DNA from: Balaenoptera acutorostrata
Taxonomy: Eukaryota; Chordata; Mammalia; Artiodactyla; Balaenopteridae
Length of the DNA: 64,000 bases
Direction: 5' to 3'
Assembly: GCF_949987535.1 (NCBI RefSeq)
Contig: NC_080067.1
Span: 54,866,405-54,930,404 of the forward strand
Part shown: in pieces, positions 46,300 to 57,470 of the stretch
Layout of the letters: the number at the start of each line of letters is the position of its first letter
Position numbering within the stretch: the stretch's first letter is position 1
Position numbers and translations under genes: made by a program
Notes under the pieces: generated by a model
Database searches by the model: none
Told to the model about the DNA's origin: nothing
What the model saw: only the letters and a program-made list of their open reading frames with translations

Positions 46300-47422
46300 T
46301 ATCATCTAGTCTCATCTAGTCTCAGGGTTTTAAAACCTACCCATATTCCCATGAGTCCCAGATTTCTACCTCCAGCTTGGACCTTTCTCCTAAATGCCAG
46401 ACTCACATGGCCAGTTGTCAACTCAGCATCTCTTCCTTGATGTCCAATAGACATCTCAGATTTAACATGATCAAAACTGACTTCCTGATGTGCTCCCTCA
46501 AGCCTGCTGCCCTGGCAATCTTCCCCACCTCAGTTGTTGGCAACTCCATATTCCGGTTACTCAGGCAGAAAGTCTTATAGTCATTCACGATTTCTGTCTT
46601 TCTCTCATACCCTACATACACTCTATTAGAAAATCATATTAGCTGTACATTAAAATATAAACAAATCTGGCAATTTCTCACTCTTCTACCCTAAGTTCCC
46701 ACTATCTCTTAACTGAATTATTGCCGTAGCCTCCTAATGGGTTTCCTCCTCACACCCACCCTTGCCCTCCCTAGAATCCATCATCAAATCCTTCAAGTAG
46801 CCAGAATGATCCTTTTTTTTTTTTTTGGCCACAATGCGTGGCTTGTGGGATCTTAGTTCCCTTGCCAGGGATTGAACCCTGGCCCCCTGCCGTGGAAGCG
46901 CAGAGTCCTGACCACTGGACCGCCAGGGAATTCCCCAGAATGATCTTTTTTTTAAGCATCAGATCATGTTACTCCTCTGCTCAAAACTTTCTGATGACTC
47001 CCAGTTTCACTCAGAATACAAGCCAGAGTCCATCTGATGGGCCTCACCTTTACTTCTCTGACCACATCTCCTACTAGATTTCCCTCCCCTCAAAGTCTAC
47101 TCCAGTCACATTGATCTTTTCACTGATCTTCAAAAAAACAAACAAAAAAACCCCCCAAAACCTCAAAACCAAAAGAACAACACAGGCAAACTCCTGCCTC
47201 AGAGACTCTGTCTGGTATGTTCTTCCCCCAGATAACTGCACAGCCTACTTCCTCATTTGATTCAAAAACCATATATTATATGATCACTGTTTATTATGTC
47301 TCTCTGAGCCCTACAAGGGTAAGAAGTTTTCTATTTGTTCACTGATATATCCCCACAGTGAGGCAGAAGATTGCCTGACACACTGTGATGCTCAGTACAT
47401 ATCTGCTGAATGAATGTATCAG
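46300..47422 (+). mobile_element. L2 LINE 3' portion split by a SINE
   Basis: 'gttgttggcaactccatat', 'gaattattgccgtagcctc', 'agatcatgttactcctctg', 'cttctctgaccacatctcc', 'tggtatgttcttcccccag' and 'atctgctgaatgaatgtat' run through the L2 3' region in correct order for about 1 kb. The SINE at 46,813-46,933 interrupts it. This is the longest L2 copy in the window along with the reverse one at 56,460. Confidence 0.85.
46801..46945 (-). mobile_element. Short CHR-type SINE (reverse) nested in L2
   Basis: The body at 46,813-46,933 carries the reverse head 'cgccagggaattcc' and reverse B box 'ggattgaaccctgg'. The target duplication is 'ccagaatgatc' at 46801-46811 and 46934-46944. Confidence 0.92.
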
Positions 47423-49080
47423 CTCAGTCACAGAAGATGTGGCCTTGCTCTTCTTGTTAAGTAAGATTCAGGGCTCTGCCTCGTCTCCCCAGGCTAGTCT
47501 CAGGTAATGGGACACACCAGTTTGTGCTTTCATATCACACCTTCTGAGAGCAGCTCCCATGCTGTCCTTTGACTGGAGGAAGCAGACCTAGTTTTCTTAG
47601 GAAATTACAGTGGGAACCACTCCACCCCTTCTTTACCATATCTGTAAGTGTGAAATCCTGCTTGGAATGAGAAGAAGCTTTACCCTTCTCTGGCTGAGAG
47701 CCCCACTCTCTTTTGTGATCCCCCAAATTGGGATTGAGATTAGAAAGCAGATTTAAAGTTTGGTTAGGTTTTACCTCTGCTTACCAGCCTATGTTCCCTG
47801 AATTAATGCCCTTTCTTTAAAGGGCATTAACTCCACCCCTGAAATTAGACAGTTAGTCGTTAATCAGTTAAAGGCAAACAGTTAATGACTCAGAAATGAG
47901 TTTAGCAATTTATTGAGGAGATTCAACTCAGTGGAGTACAACAGTTTTCTTTTTTCCAATTACCTCTTTAAACTATGCTCTGATAAGTCCTCCATTTCCT
48001 GTCTTTTAGCAGTATCTTCAGCTGATCCCATAACTTTCTTGTCACTCTTGCTAATTAAAAGTCCAGTTCAGTTTCAAAGTCTGTTAAAGCTCATCCTCTC
48101 CCCTCCCTGCAGCATAGGTCTGAGCAATGACCTCTGGATTTTGGAAGCAGAAAAGTGGAGATGAACACATCCTGCCCTCTCTTCCTCTAGGTCTCCATCC
48201 TCTTGGGCAGTAGGGGGCTGGAAGGAGAGATGGTGCAGTCAGGGGTCATCGTACAAAACTGGCCACATGTGTGTGGCAGGGAAATATCCCTGGACAAGCC
48301 CTGTTTTGATATGGTTTTGTTTGATGCTAGTGGCCTCTGCTGATGGAGTGGTTTTGCACAGATACCATTCAAGGTTTTTTTGAGGGTGGCATCAAATTTT
48401 GTCTGATTCCCTCCCCTCTCCACCCTTGGTACTAAGAATCCCTCAGTGAAAGACAATTGGGTCTCTTTTTGGTCTGGCAAGTGGTCCAGGTCTCCACCCT
48501 CCTCTTCTGATGGGGTATCACCTCACCTGGCCTGGTGGCTGCCTTGACAACCCTATAACTCATCCCTCCTGCTATAGCATCTGTGCTCTCTGCATGATGT
48601 CATCAAAACCACTGAGGTATGTTCCACACCCTCTGAGAGTTCTGGGGGCTTGGACTGAGGCTGTCTCAACTATCATTTCCTTACATGGCATAATACATTA
48701 TAGTTCCTTCTCATTCTGACGACCCTTCTTTAGAAATAGGCAGACAAGAAGGAAGCACCAGTCTCTAGATTCAGGAGCATTTCCTCTCCCCATCAGTGAC
48801 TGCATGTCAGGATATCCTAAGAATTCTGTCATCACACTCTGACCCTCCCTGGAAGGCAATGTCAGAGCAGGATTTAGATGCCATTGCTCAGCAAGCATCC
48901 ATCCAGGGATGAGGTGATAGGCACCGCTTCTTGTGAGCACCTCCAATCTCTACAAAAGGTTCCCTTGGAGCCTTCTCTACATCATGTGGCACTAGGTGAT
49001 GTGTGGTTGTGGGTAGGTGTCCGCTCCAATTTGCATTCCCCTTCCACAGTAGGGAGAAGTCTCTGGGAAAGAGCTGCCCA
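47423..49080. other. Unassigned DNA with a perfect hairpin
   Basis: No repeat family or exon was recognised. A 12-base perfect hairpin lies at 47,803-47,830. Small open frames show no domain. Confidence 0.35.
47803..47830. repeat. Perfect 12-bp hairpin, 4-nt loop
   Basis: 'ttaatgcccttt' (47803-47814) pairs exactly with 'aaagggcattaa' (47819-47830) around the loop 'cttt'. No U-run typical of a bacterial terminator follows, and none is expected in this genome. Confidence 0.9.
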
Positions 49081-49084
49081 ACCA

Positions 49085-49450
49085 GGAACTATAATTCTCA
49101 GCCCCCTTTGTGTCTAGTTCTGCCCATGTGACTTGCTATCACCAAAGGAATGTGAGCAGAAGTGATAGGACACTGCCGGGCTGAAGCATTTAAGAAGTAG
49201 ACATGCCCCCTCCAGGCACTCTTTCCACTTCCAGTGGTTGGTTGCAGATGATGAGGGCTCAGGAAATGATGGCAAAGCCACAAGATGGGGGAAGCCAGAA
49301 TCCCTGAATCACTTATAGATGAAAGCTCTCTGCTGAACAAGAACATCTGCTTTGAACTGCTATGTGAGAAATAAACTATTGTGTTTGAGCTACTATGTAG
49401 AGTTTGGGCTCATTGGTATGGCAGCTAATGTTACACTGACTATTACATAT
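49085..49450 (+). mobile_element. MaLR-type LTR (MLT1-like)
   Basis: 'gcccatgtgacttgctatc', 'aaaggaatgtgagcagaag', 'gtgagaaataaactattgt' and 'gtttgagctactatgtaga' follow an MLT1-like solo LTR, with the polyadenylation signal aataaa near its 3' end. It is a relic of an ancient ERVL-MaLR element without genes. Confidence 0.7.
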
Positions 49451-50552
49451 GAGAAGGAAGCTCCTGTCCTCTCCCCTGGTCAAGGGAGAAAGAAGCCTTT
49501 CACAGTGAACACTGAGCTCCCTACATGAGACACATCACACTGTCTTTCCCAGCTTCCAATCTTCTTATATAAACTGGAGGCTGGAGTGAAGCTGGGGAGT
49601 GAGGGGGGATGTTTGGTTGGCTCTTATTTTGCTACGGACGCAGTGTGTGGTCCAACTATGGCTGTATTAGAAAGTAAAGCTATCTGGTTACCAATTCTAG
49701 GGCAATAGAAAATGTTCCATTCAGCATGTTGTGACAGGAGTTTTTGAAAATATGGAAATGTGTTCATGGACCCCTCATTATCATCATCACACAGCCTTGA
49801 AAGAGCCAGAAGCCCCAGACTGGTAACAGACGTGGACCCCCTGCTTTTGTTTATTGTTGCCTCTGTTCCCTGTCACTGGCCTGCTAATGCTGAGACTTCA
49901 CGGAGGTGCAGCTGTGGTGACCCCAATGGCTGAAGAAAATGTCTTATGGTTTGATGCCTGGAGGAACTATTTATGGGATATTAGTCAGGCCTGGCTTTGG
50001 TGACGGTGACTACATGACTCCAAAAAATGCCTCCTCTACTGCCTGCCCCTGAGCTGCAGTGGGGTTGGTCCTGGGACCATCAGAATGTGGTTACTTGGTG
50101 CCAAGATATCAGTGGGGTTACAGGAGGTACAGTCAGCTGGCAAGAGGTAGCAGTACCGACAGGCAGATGGTGAGTATCAGAGAGGCCCTGGGGAAGGCAA
50201 AAATGAATGCCTGGCACGTGGGAGAACTGTGGCATTGTTTAATTTGTATGAGAAGATGGGACCATAAGAAATCCCAGGCTGGAGGTGGGCAGGAGGACTC
50301 TGGTTTCCAGAAGGTGGGGACCAGTGTGCTAGCAAGGCAGGCTTTAGGAGAAACTGGTGCAGCGTAGGGAATCAAGATGGGGCCTCAGGCACTGGAACCT
50401 ATAGGAAACACAGGAAAAGTGTGCATGGAACTCTTTCTAAGGTTGCCTTGGTACCGAGTCACCGAGTATCTATTATAGGGTTATGTAATCTTTTCTGGTG
50501 AAAGAGATGAATTGTCCCAGAGCTTGCCCAAAGGTTGAATCTACAGCTAAAG
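49451..50552. other. Unassigned DNA
   Basis: No repeat or exon was recognised. A 102-codon frame at 50,059-50,367 has no domain. Confidence 0.35.
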
Positions 50553-50968
50553 ATTAAGTGGTCCAATCAGATGATATCACTCATATGTGGAATCTAATTT
50601 TTAAAAAATGATACAAATAAACTTATTTACAAAACAGAAACAGACTTACAGATATAGAAAACAAACTTATGGTTACCAAAAGGGAAATGTGGGTGGGGAA
50701 GGATAAATCAGGAGCTTGGGATAAACATACACGCACTGCATACATATATATATATATGATAGATAACAAACAAGGACCTACTGTCTAGCACAGGGAACTC
50801 TACTCAATATTCTGTGATTACCTATGTGAGAAAAAAATCTTAAAAAGAATGAATATATGTATATGTATAACTGAATCACTTTGCTGTACACCTGAAACTA
50901 ACACAACGTTGTAAATCAACTATACTCCAATAAAATTTTTAAAAAAAACAAAACATTAAGTGGTCCAA
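50553..50968 (+). mobile_element. 5'-truncated L1 3' end with TSD
   Basis: The body 50567-50954 matches the 3' UTR of an artiodactyl/cetacean L1: 'cactcatatgtggaatcta', 'cttatggttaccaaaaggg', 'ctagcacagggaactctac' and 'gctgtacacctgaaactaa', then an A-rich tail. The target duplication 'attaagtggtccaa' lies at 50553-50566 and 50955-50968. Sense orientation on the plus strand, non-coding. Confidence 0.92.
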
Positions 50969-51209
50969 GAGGACCATAGGTGCAGGGACATAAGTGTTCA
51001 GGCAGATCAACACCTTCTGGTGTCTAAAATTTCCACCATTAGAGTTAAGACTTTAGGTTAAAATAGAATTTAAGGCCATTATTAAAATGCAGTTATTTCC
51101 CAAGAGAAGTAATTAACATTGGCACATCTGCATATTAGAGTATCACCTCACAGTAATTTGCCAAAGGACACACAATTCATAAGTAGCCGTGGTAAGTTGT
51201 AGTTTTGTT

Positions 51210-51580
51210 GAAGATATTTGCTGTCCCTCCTTGGGGATGGGTTAAACCTCCCTCCTCTGTTGGTGTTGGACTTGGCCATATGACTAGTTTGGTCAGTAAA
51301 GTATGAATGGAAGTGATGAGAGCAGAAACTTTAAAAGCCAGCATAGGATTTCACGGTATCTTCTCTTTCTTCCGTGAGATCAGTTTCCCAGATAGAGGCT
51401 GCTCCTTTAACCTGGGTCTTGAGATGAAGACAACATGAAACAGAGCTGCAGCTGACCCGTAATTGATATGTAGAATGAGTGAGAAATAAACCTTTGCTAT
51501 TGCAGCCACCAAGATTCTGGATTTGTTTGTTACTACAGCATAATTGAGCCTAAGCTGATTAATACAGTGACTGAAACAGG
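51210..51580 (+). mobile_element. MaLR-type LTR (MLT1-like)
   Basis: 'tggacttggccatatgact', 'tggtcagtaaagtatgaat', 'gagaaataaacctttgcta' and 'gttactacagcataattga' follow the MLT1 LTR. 'aataaa' near 51,485 is in the expected place. No internal genes. Confidence 0.8.
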
Positions 51581-51650
51581 ATTCGAACCCAGGCCTGTCT
51601 GACTCCAAGGCCCATGCCCTTTCCTTCATAGCATGCTACCCCTCGTGCCC
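51560..51650 (-). mobile_element. MIR SINE fragment (reverse)
   Basis: 'caggattcgaacccaggcc', 'tgtctgactccaaggccca' and 'tgccctttccttcatagca' are the reverse MIR 5' end, next to the MLT1-like LTR. Confidence 0.75.
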
Positions 51651-52743
51651 GCCCCCCACCAGCAGAAAGGACACGGAGGCTTAACCACCTGTCTGTGCAG
51701 CTGGCAGCCTCTTCTCCTCCTCCCCCTTCCCACCTCCTTCCACAAATGCCTAGTGGAAGCTTAAGAAAGTTTCAGGAGAGCACAGCCACCCCCAGAGGAG
51801 CCCCACCTAGATGGGAATATAGTGCTACCACAGAGCAGATCTGATTCCCCAGTTTCCTGTCAGCCTCCTCCTTCTTGGAAGCACTAAAGCAGGGAATGGA
51901 AGAACAGCGATGACGGCGAGGAGTTCCGTGCTGCCCAAGCACGTTCCAGATGCTTCCTCTAGCTTGCAGTTGGTGCGATCTGGGCGCTGGCTGGAGTGAT
52001 GGGCCAGCATTCCATTCCCAGCCTCCTCCCGCCTCTGGAGTAACTAGGAAATGCGTCATCCCAGATTGGACGTGGGCACTTCCCTGTCGGGAGGGGAACG
52101 GGCCGAGTGCCTTTCATTCAAAACAAATAGGTGTTCTAATGAAAATCAGGCTGACCCTTCAGGCAGAATGGAATTTTACTGCTTAGACTGACAGATTAAG
52201 TCAGGGCAGCAGGGAGAAATAAACAGACAGACAAACTAATCTACGTGAAGAGCTCAGCTAATCCAAAAAGGGGTCTGATGTTGCTGCTTTTTATTTTTCA
52301 AGCACCTGTGACATTTTTCCTCCAGAGATTTAAACTAAGAAAATAGAGTTGGCAACCCCTCTCTTTGTTTGAATTTTCCCCTACGATTCTGTGTTGCAGG
52401 GAAAAACCAGCCTGGGTCCATGGCCTGGAGAACTGTCCTGAAGAGTCACCTGCCCTGGCATCTGTCACAGGGACCAGGAGTCAAGGAGCAGCTGAGGCTG
52501 CCTGGGCAGAGAGTAGGGCAGACCGAGTCTGCCGTTAGCCTGTGACCACGGAAAGGAGACCTGTGTAGTCAACCCACAGGACACCAGCCATCATTTGTTT
52601 TGCTTTTAAACTGTGTTTGAGCCACTGTGTAATCTGCCCCAGGTGATGGATCATTTTGAGGAACTGATTGGCACTTGTGTTTCTTGGGTCTCTTTTTGTG
52701 TTCCTGGAATTCAGAGCAGCAAAAATATCATTTTGCTCTGTTT
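51651..52743. other. Unassigned DNA, moderately GC-rich then AT-rich
   Basis: No repeat was recognised. The stretch near 52,190-52,350 ('agattaagtcagggcagc', 'gctaatccaaaaagggg') is repeat-free and could be conserved non-coding DNA. No exon is evident. Confidence 0.3.
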
Positions 52744-53070
52744 CACGATGTATCCTTTTTTTTTTAATAAATTTGTTTATTTATTTATTTTTGGCTGCGT
52801 GGGGTCTTCATTGCTGCGTGTGGGCTTTCTCTAGTTGCGGCGAGCAGGGGCTACTCTTTGTTGCGTTACGCGGGCTTCTCATTGTGGTGGCTTCTCTTGT
52901 TGCGGAGCACGGGCTCTAAGCACGCAGGCTCCAGTAGTTGTAGCGCACAGGCTTAGTTGCTCCATGGTGTGTGGGATCTTCCCGGACCAGAGCTTGAACT
53001 CGTGACCCCTGCATTGGCAGGCGGATTCTTAACCACTGTACCACCAGGGAAGTCCATGATATATCCTTTT
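52744..53070 (-). mobile_element. CHR SINE (long form), reverse, with TSD
   Basis: The reverse head 'accaccagggaagtcc' ends near 53,054 and the (TTTA)n tail is near 52,774-52,790. The duplication 'cacgatgtatccttttt' (52,744-52,760) versus 'catgatatatcctttt' (53,055-53,070) has two mismatches, so this copy is older than the one at 9,277. Confidence 0.9.
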
Positions 53071-53359
53071 GATATGCCTACAAAAGAGGCATTTTGTAGA
53101 AAACCTAAGGGTCAACACTGATATATAACTGATTTACAAAAAGCAAGAAGATACCAAAACTCCCATTGTTCCACAATATGTATATTTGCTCCTGCTGTAT
53201 TTACCAGTGAGGCTTTCCCTCATTATAAGTCACCATTTGAGGGAAGAAAAGCATCTTCTTGGTTCTAGTGTTCTCAAGATATGTGATGGCTATAGTGGAC
53301 TGGCCAGTTGACCAGCTCCAATGAACCTGGCTTTTGATTCAGTTCTCCATTTTGTTTAG

Positions 53360-53540
53360 TTCTGCACTGTAGTTAATAGCCAGCATTTGAAGAGGGCTTC
53401 ACTGCTCCTACAATGCTTTTACATGCATTGCCTAATCAAACCCTCACAATATCTGCAGGGTAAGTTGAGCAGAATATCATTAGAAGCCCCTGTATATAGT
53501 GGGTCATATAATGGTTTCACCATTAAATAGTGTGGATCTA
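53360..53540 (-). mobile_element. MIR SINE fragment (reverse)
   Basis: 'agttaatagccagcatttg', 'acatgcattgcctaatcaa' and 'accctcacaatatctgcag' follow the reverse MIR 3' half. Confidence 0.65.
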
Positions 53541-53829
53541 GAAAGTTAGGGACCAAGTTGCCTTGGTATGGTTCTGGATCATGTGCTCTTTTACCTCTAA
53601 AAAAAGGTGCACAAAATGAGACAAAAATGAGGAAAGAAAGAAGAGGAGGAGAAACTGGCTAAGAGGAAGCAAGGAAAGAAGATGCGTCAGAGTGCTAAAA
53701 TAACAGTTGAGCATTTAACCAACTGGAAGCCCCCGTTGGCTGGATTGAGCACTCCATCACCAGGCAGACTTGGTGGTTCCCTTCTCTGATCTATCACAAG
53801 CCCTGAATTGGCACCTTGTGGGGGCACTT

Positions 53830-54340
53830 CCTTCAGTATTTACCGCCTGAATTGATTAAAAGGGATGATTTATAACGCTTACACCTATGGAGGAATTCTT
53901 GTATTTTTATGTATATGAGACCCACTCGCCTGTTCTTGTCATAAAATAACTGGTAACAAGTAAAGCGTTCCAACAATCTAATTTTCTCTTGCTTGGATAA
54001 TTTCAAATAGCACGAGGGTAATATCTTTCCACTAAAATGATTGAGTTAGCGAGTTGCTCCGGTAATGTGCCTGCCATACAATAATTTAGTGAACTAATTG
54101 TTTCCCCAAACTCTGTGTGGGCAGACCCTTGCCCTGTGCACAGAGCCTGTGGCAAAGGCTGGCTGTTGCCCTCATCCTCGTGTGCCCTGATTTTCATTCT
54201 CTTAGATAAGAGATTGTGTCTGGGAATCTCTCGAAAATTGCACCAACTCTTAGCTTCTATAGTGTCATTCGCTTTGATATTTAATTGTTTTCTGCCTTTA
54301 ACATCGTTTCAAGCATATAGGGCTTAGCTCACGGACTCAA
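53830..54340. promoter_or_regulatory. Candidate conserved non-coding element
   Basis: This repeat-free block is rich in developmental-type motif cores: 'ctgaattgattaaaaggg', 'gtaacaagtaaagcg', 'aatgattgagttag' and 'gaactaattgtttcc'. It lies between a MIR and a MaLR LTR. Assignment is by composition only. Confidence 0.3.
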
Positions 54341-54354
54341 TTGAAAACTCCTCG

Positions 54355-54745
54355 AGGACAGTGCTGTGGACTGAATTATGTCCCCCCAAGTCCATGTGCT
54401 GAAGCCTTCAAAATGTCACTGTATTTGGAAAGAGGGCCTTTAAAAGAAGTAGTAAAATTAAAATGAGGCTGTTAGGGTGCCCTAATCCAAGCTGTGTCCT
54501 TATAAAAAGAGGAGATTAGCTCACATGAGGAGACACAGGGATGAACACAGAGAAAAAGACCCTGTGAGGACATGACAAGAAGGCAGCCATCTGCAAGCCA
54601 AGGAGAGAGGCCTCAGGAGGAACCAAACCTGCTGGCACCTCGGTCTTCCAGACTCCAGAACTGTGAGAGAAACCTGTTGGTTAAGCCACCCAGCTGGTGG
54701 TATTTTGTTACGGCAGCCCGAGCAGACTAATACGGACAGTGACAT
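54355..54745 (+). mobile_element. MaLR-type LTR (MST/MLT1-like)
   Basis: 'tggactgaattatgtcccc', 'tgtatttggaaagagggcc', 'gagaaaaagaccctgtgag', 'gcagccatctgcaagccaa' and 'gcagcccgagcagactaat' run the length of a MaLR LTR. It looks like a complete or nearly complete solo LTR. Confidence 0.85.
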
Positions 54746-54979
54746 CTTGTATTTCTCTGATGCACCTCTGCCCCATTGTGCCTCACAAAATGCTCAGCAA
54801 ACGATTTAGATGGCACTTAATAATACCACTTGCATTTATTTTAATTTTAGTTTTTTATGTATTTAAGGAAATCTATTCATGAAATATTTAACATAGTTTA
54901 TTTCATATGCAGTTCTTTGGGTTTGTTGGTCGTCAGCTCTCTATCTTCATTAACGAAGACTAAGTCATCTGTTTGAATA

Positions 54980-55440
54980 GATAGTAATGTGTCCGTGGTA
55001 AATATTTTAAACAGTGTGAAAGACCATATAGTGAAAGATAAACCTCACTCACACCTCAGTCCCTCGTTCTCTTTCCTGGAGGCAGCCATCATTACCAGTG
55101 TGGGATCTGTCTATCTTTCCAGATACCTTTGCTTAAAAACGTCTGTGTGTGTGAGACACACATATTTATATTATAGATATATAACATATATATTTATGCA
55201 AATATGTGCTTTATGAAACTGTCTTTCTATAGATGTAAATATATGTCCTCCTCTCCGATTTTCTTTTCCGTTTTATTTTGTTTTTAACAAATGATAGCAT
55301 AATGTACATGTTTCTACTTTTTAAAGAGAATAAATTTAACAGTGTGTCTTGGGAGTGGTTCCACATAGGACATACAAATCCATCTCATTCTTTGTAGCTT
55401 ATTTCGTTGCAGTTATTTTAAATGCATCGTCTTCCCTGCT
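54980..55440 (-). mobile_element. Ancient L1 3' UTR fragment (antisense)
   Basis: 'ggaggcagccatcattacc', 'tatctttccagataccttt', 'acaaatgatagcataatgt' and 'cttgggagtggttccacat' match the reverse of an old L1 3' UTR. It contains a TG/ATAT-rich stretch near 55,143-55,200. Confidence 0.6.
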
Positions 55441-55699
55441 TCCTCCTTAATTAACCCACATGCTTTCACACAGATAGCCACATGGAGCACGCAGGAAATG
55501 TAACTTTTAAAGAGGCTCATTCTTGCTGCTGTTTCCTGATAGGAATATTTGAATGAAGGATTTAATAAGGCACTAAAGCCGTAGGCATTAAACAGGGCAC
55601 AGTTTTTAGGCAGTCCAAATAAGTAGGAATAGTCACAGCGAGACTTTCTCAGACAAACCTCATGTGTTTCTAGTCAGTACAGTAACTGCAGGTACACAC

Positions 55700-56190
55700 C
55701 AGCAATCATATTTATAGCCCATGTTCCCTCTGACTTTATTATGCAATTAATATTGCACCAAGAAATAATAATAATTTTAAAAAGAATTTTAAAAAGAATC
55801 ATACATAAATTTACTATGCTGGAAAACCAAGGTGTTTTTCCCTGTTCCCTACTAGTACTTGTTCATTTGTATACATAGCTTGATAGTTTTAATTACAAAT
55901 CAGAGCAATTATGCATTCTGCTTTGTCATAAACAGTGCCATTTGTTACTCTAGTGCTATTTATTTACATAATAATGATTTTACCTGGTTGCAGTTGATGT
56001 ATTGTGTCCTCTAATTAAAAAACGGACAATTGTGTTATCTGAGCTATAATTAAATAAACCTTACAAGAAAATCAATCTGACACATATTAATGATATACAT
56101 AAATGTTATGAGCTACAATATAATTGACTCTAAAATGGAGAGCAGCGCACATAAATTATAATAATTATTTTATATACCCTTTGAAATCAG
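55700..56190. promoter_or_regulatory. Candidate conserved non-coding element (homeodomain-rich)
   Basis: This repeat-free, AT-rich block holds many TAATTA/ATTA and SOX-type cores: 'atgcaattaatattgc', 'tttaattacaaatcag', 'ctctaattaaaaaacgg', 'gacaattgtgttatctg', 'gctataattaaataaacc' and 'catattaatgatatac'. Such density without simple-repeat structure is typical of developmental enhancers. This is inference. Confidence 0.35.
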
Positions 56191-56459
56191 AACTTTTTAG
56201 GGGAGAAGCTATAGAAAAGGAAACTATTCAGATGCCCTCCTGAAAAAGGAACAGACCTTTCTATTCCTTTAAGAGTTGGTTTCAGGAAATGAGGCTGCAT
56301 TTTTTTGTCCCTTTCCTGCAGCTGGACCTCTACTTGCACAGAGATGGAGGGAGCAAATTTGTGTGTCTCAAATCAGATTAGGTTAATTAGATTGATTTCC
56401 TAACAACTAGCCATCAGGTATGAATAACTAATGGTCTTCTTTAATTCATTAACTTAATT

Positions 56460-57470
56460 CACAAATATTTATTGAGCACCTATCATATGCTGGATGTGAA
56501 ATACATAGGAAAGAAGATAACCTCTGCTCCCTTAGTGTTTACAATCCAGGCAAGGTGTAGAACCATAATCAAATAAATAATAAAGTAACTACAAGTTTTA
56601 ATAAATGCTAAGAAAGAAAGAAAGAGGACACAATCACAGGCAGAAATGAAAGTGGGGCATCCTATAGATAGGTGATCAGAGAAGGCCTCTCTGAGTAAGT
56701 CATATCGATGCTGAAACTTGGAGAAGAAAGCGTCAGCCACACAAAAAGTAGGGGAAAGAGGGAACAGTGGGGCAAAGGCTCTAAGGCGTGATCAAAGCTG
56801 GCAGGCTCACTACTGCCAGTGAGAGTGCAGCGTGCTGAGCAAAAGGAAGTAGGGCCCTGGGTGAGGTGGAGAGGAGGGCAGGGGCCCCATGGTGCATGGC
56901 CAGGACACCATGGTAAGAACCTAGATATCATTATAAATACAATGGGAAGCCAGATGAAAGTTTTAAGCAGGTGCATAGAATAATACAAACCATGTTTTAA
57001 GAAGAACGTTTGGCTCCTGTGTGGAAAATAGATTGAAGGGGGCGGGGAAGAGTGGCAGTCGAGTGAGTAATTAGGAGGTGGTTGGTATCGTCCCCATGAG
57101 AGATGACAGTGGCTGGAACCTCAGTGCTGGCAGTGGAAATGGAGACTGATGGACGGGTGGATCTCCATCAGAGAGAGAGCTGACAGCTGAAATGGCTATG
57201 AAGGATGAGGGAAAGGGAAGATGTCAATAATGACTCTGGGGAAAGCCCCAGATTTAGAAGTGGAAGGCAGGAAATCAAGAGTTCTCTTTGGATCTTCAAC
57301 TTGGAGAAGCCTTATGAAGCATCCAGGTGGAGTTGTCAGCTAGGTGGTTAGATACATGAGTCTAAGATCGATTTGGGAGTCCTCAGCAGCCTGATGATAT
57401 TTGAAGCCTGAAGCCTGGATGAGGCTCTGAAGGAGAGTGTGTAGTTGGGGAAGAGAAAGGGGCCCAGGAC
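56460..57470 (-). mobile_element. L2 LINE 3' portion (reverse)
   Basis: 'cacaaatatttattgagca', 'cagagaaggcctctctgag', 'ggggcaaaggctctaaggc', 'acaatgggaagccagatga', 'gagatgacagtggctgga' and 'gagtcctcagcagcctgat' are the reverse complement of about 1 kb of L2 3' sequence. Diverged and non-coding. Confidence 0.75.

Noticed and set aside
54355..54745. Possible intact endogenous retrovirus near MaLR LTRs (also 49,085 and 51,210)
   Set aside because: Only solo LTR-like relics are visible. No gag, pol or env-like frame lies between or beside them.
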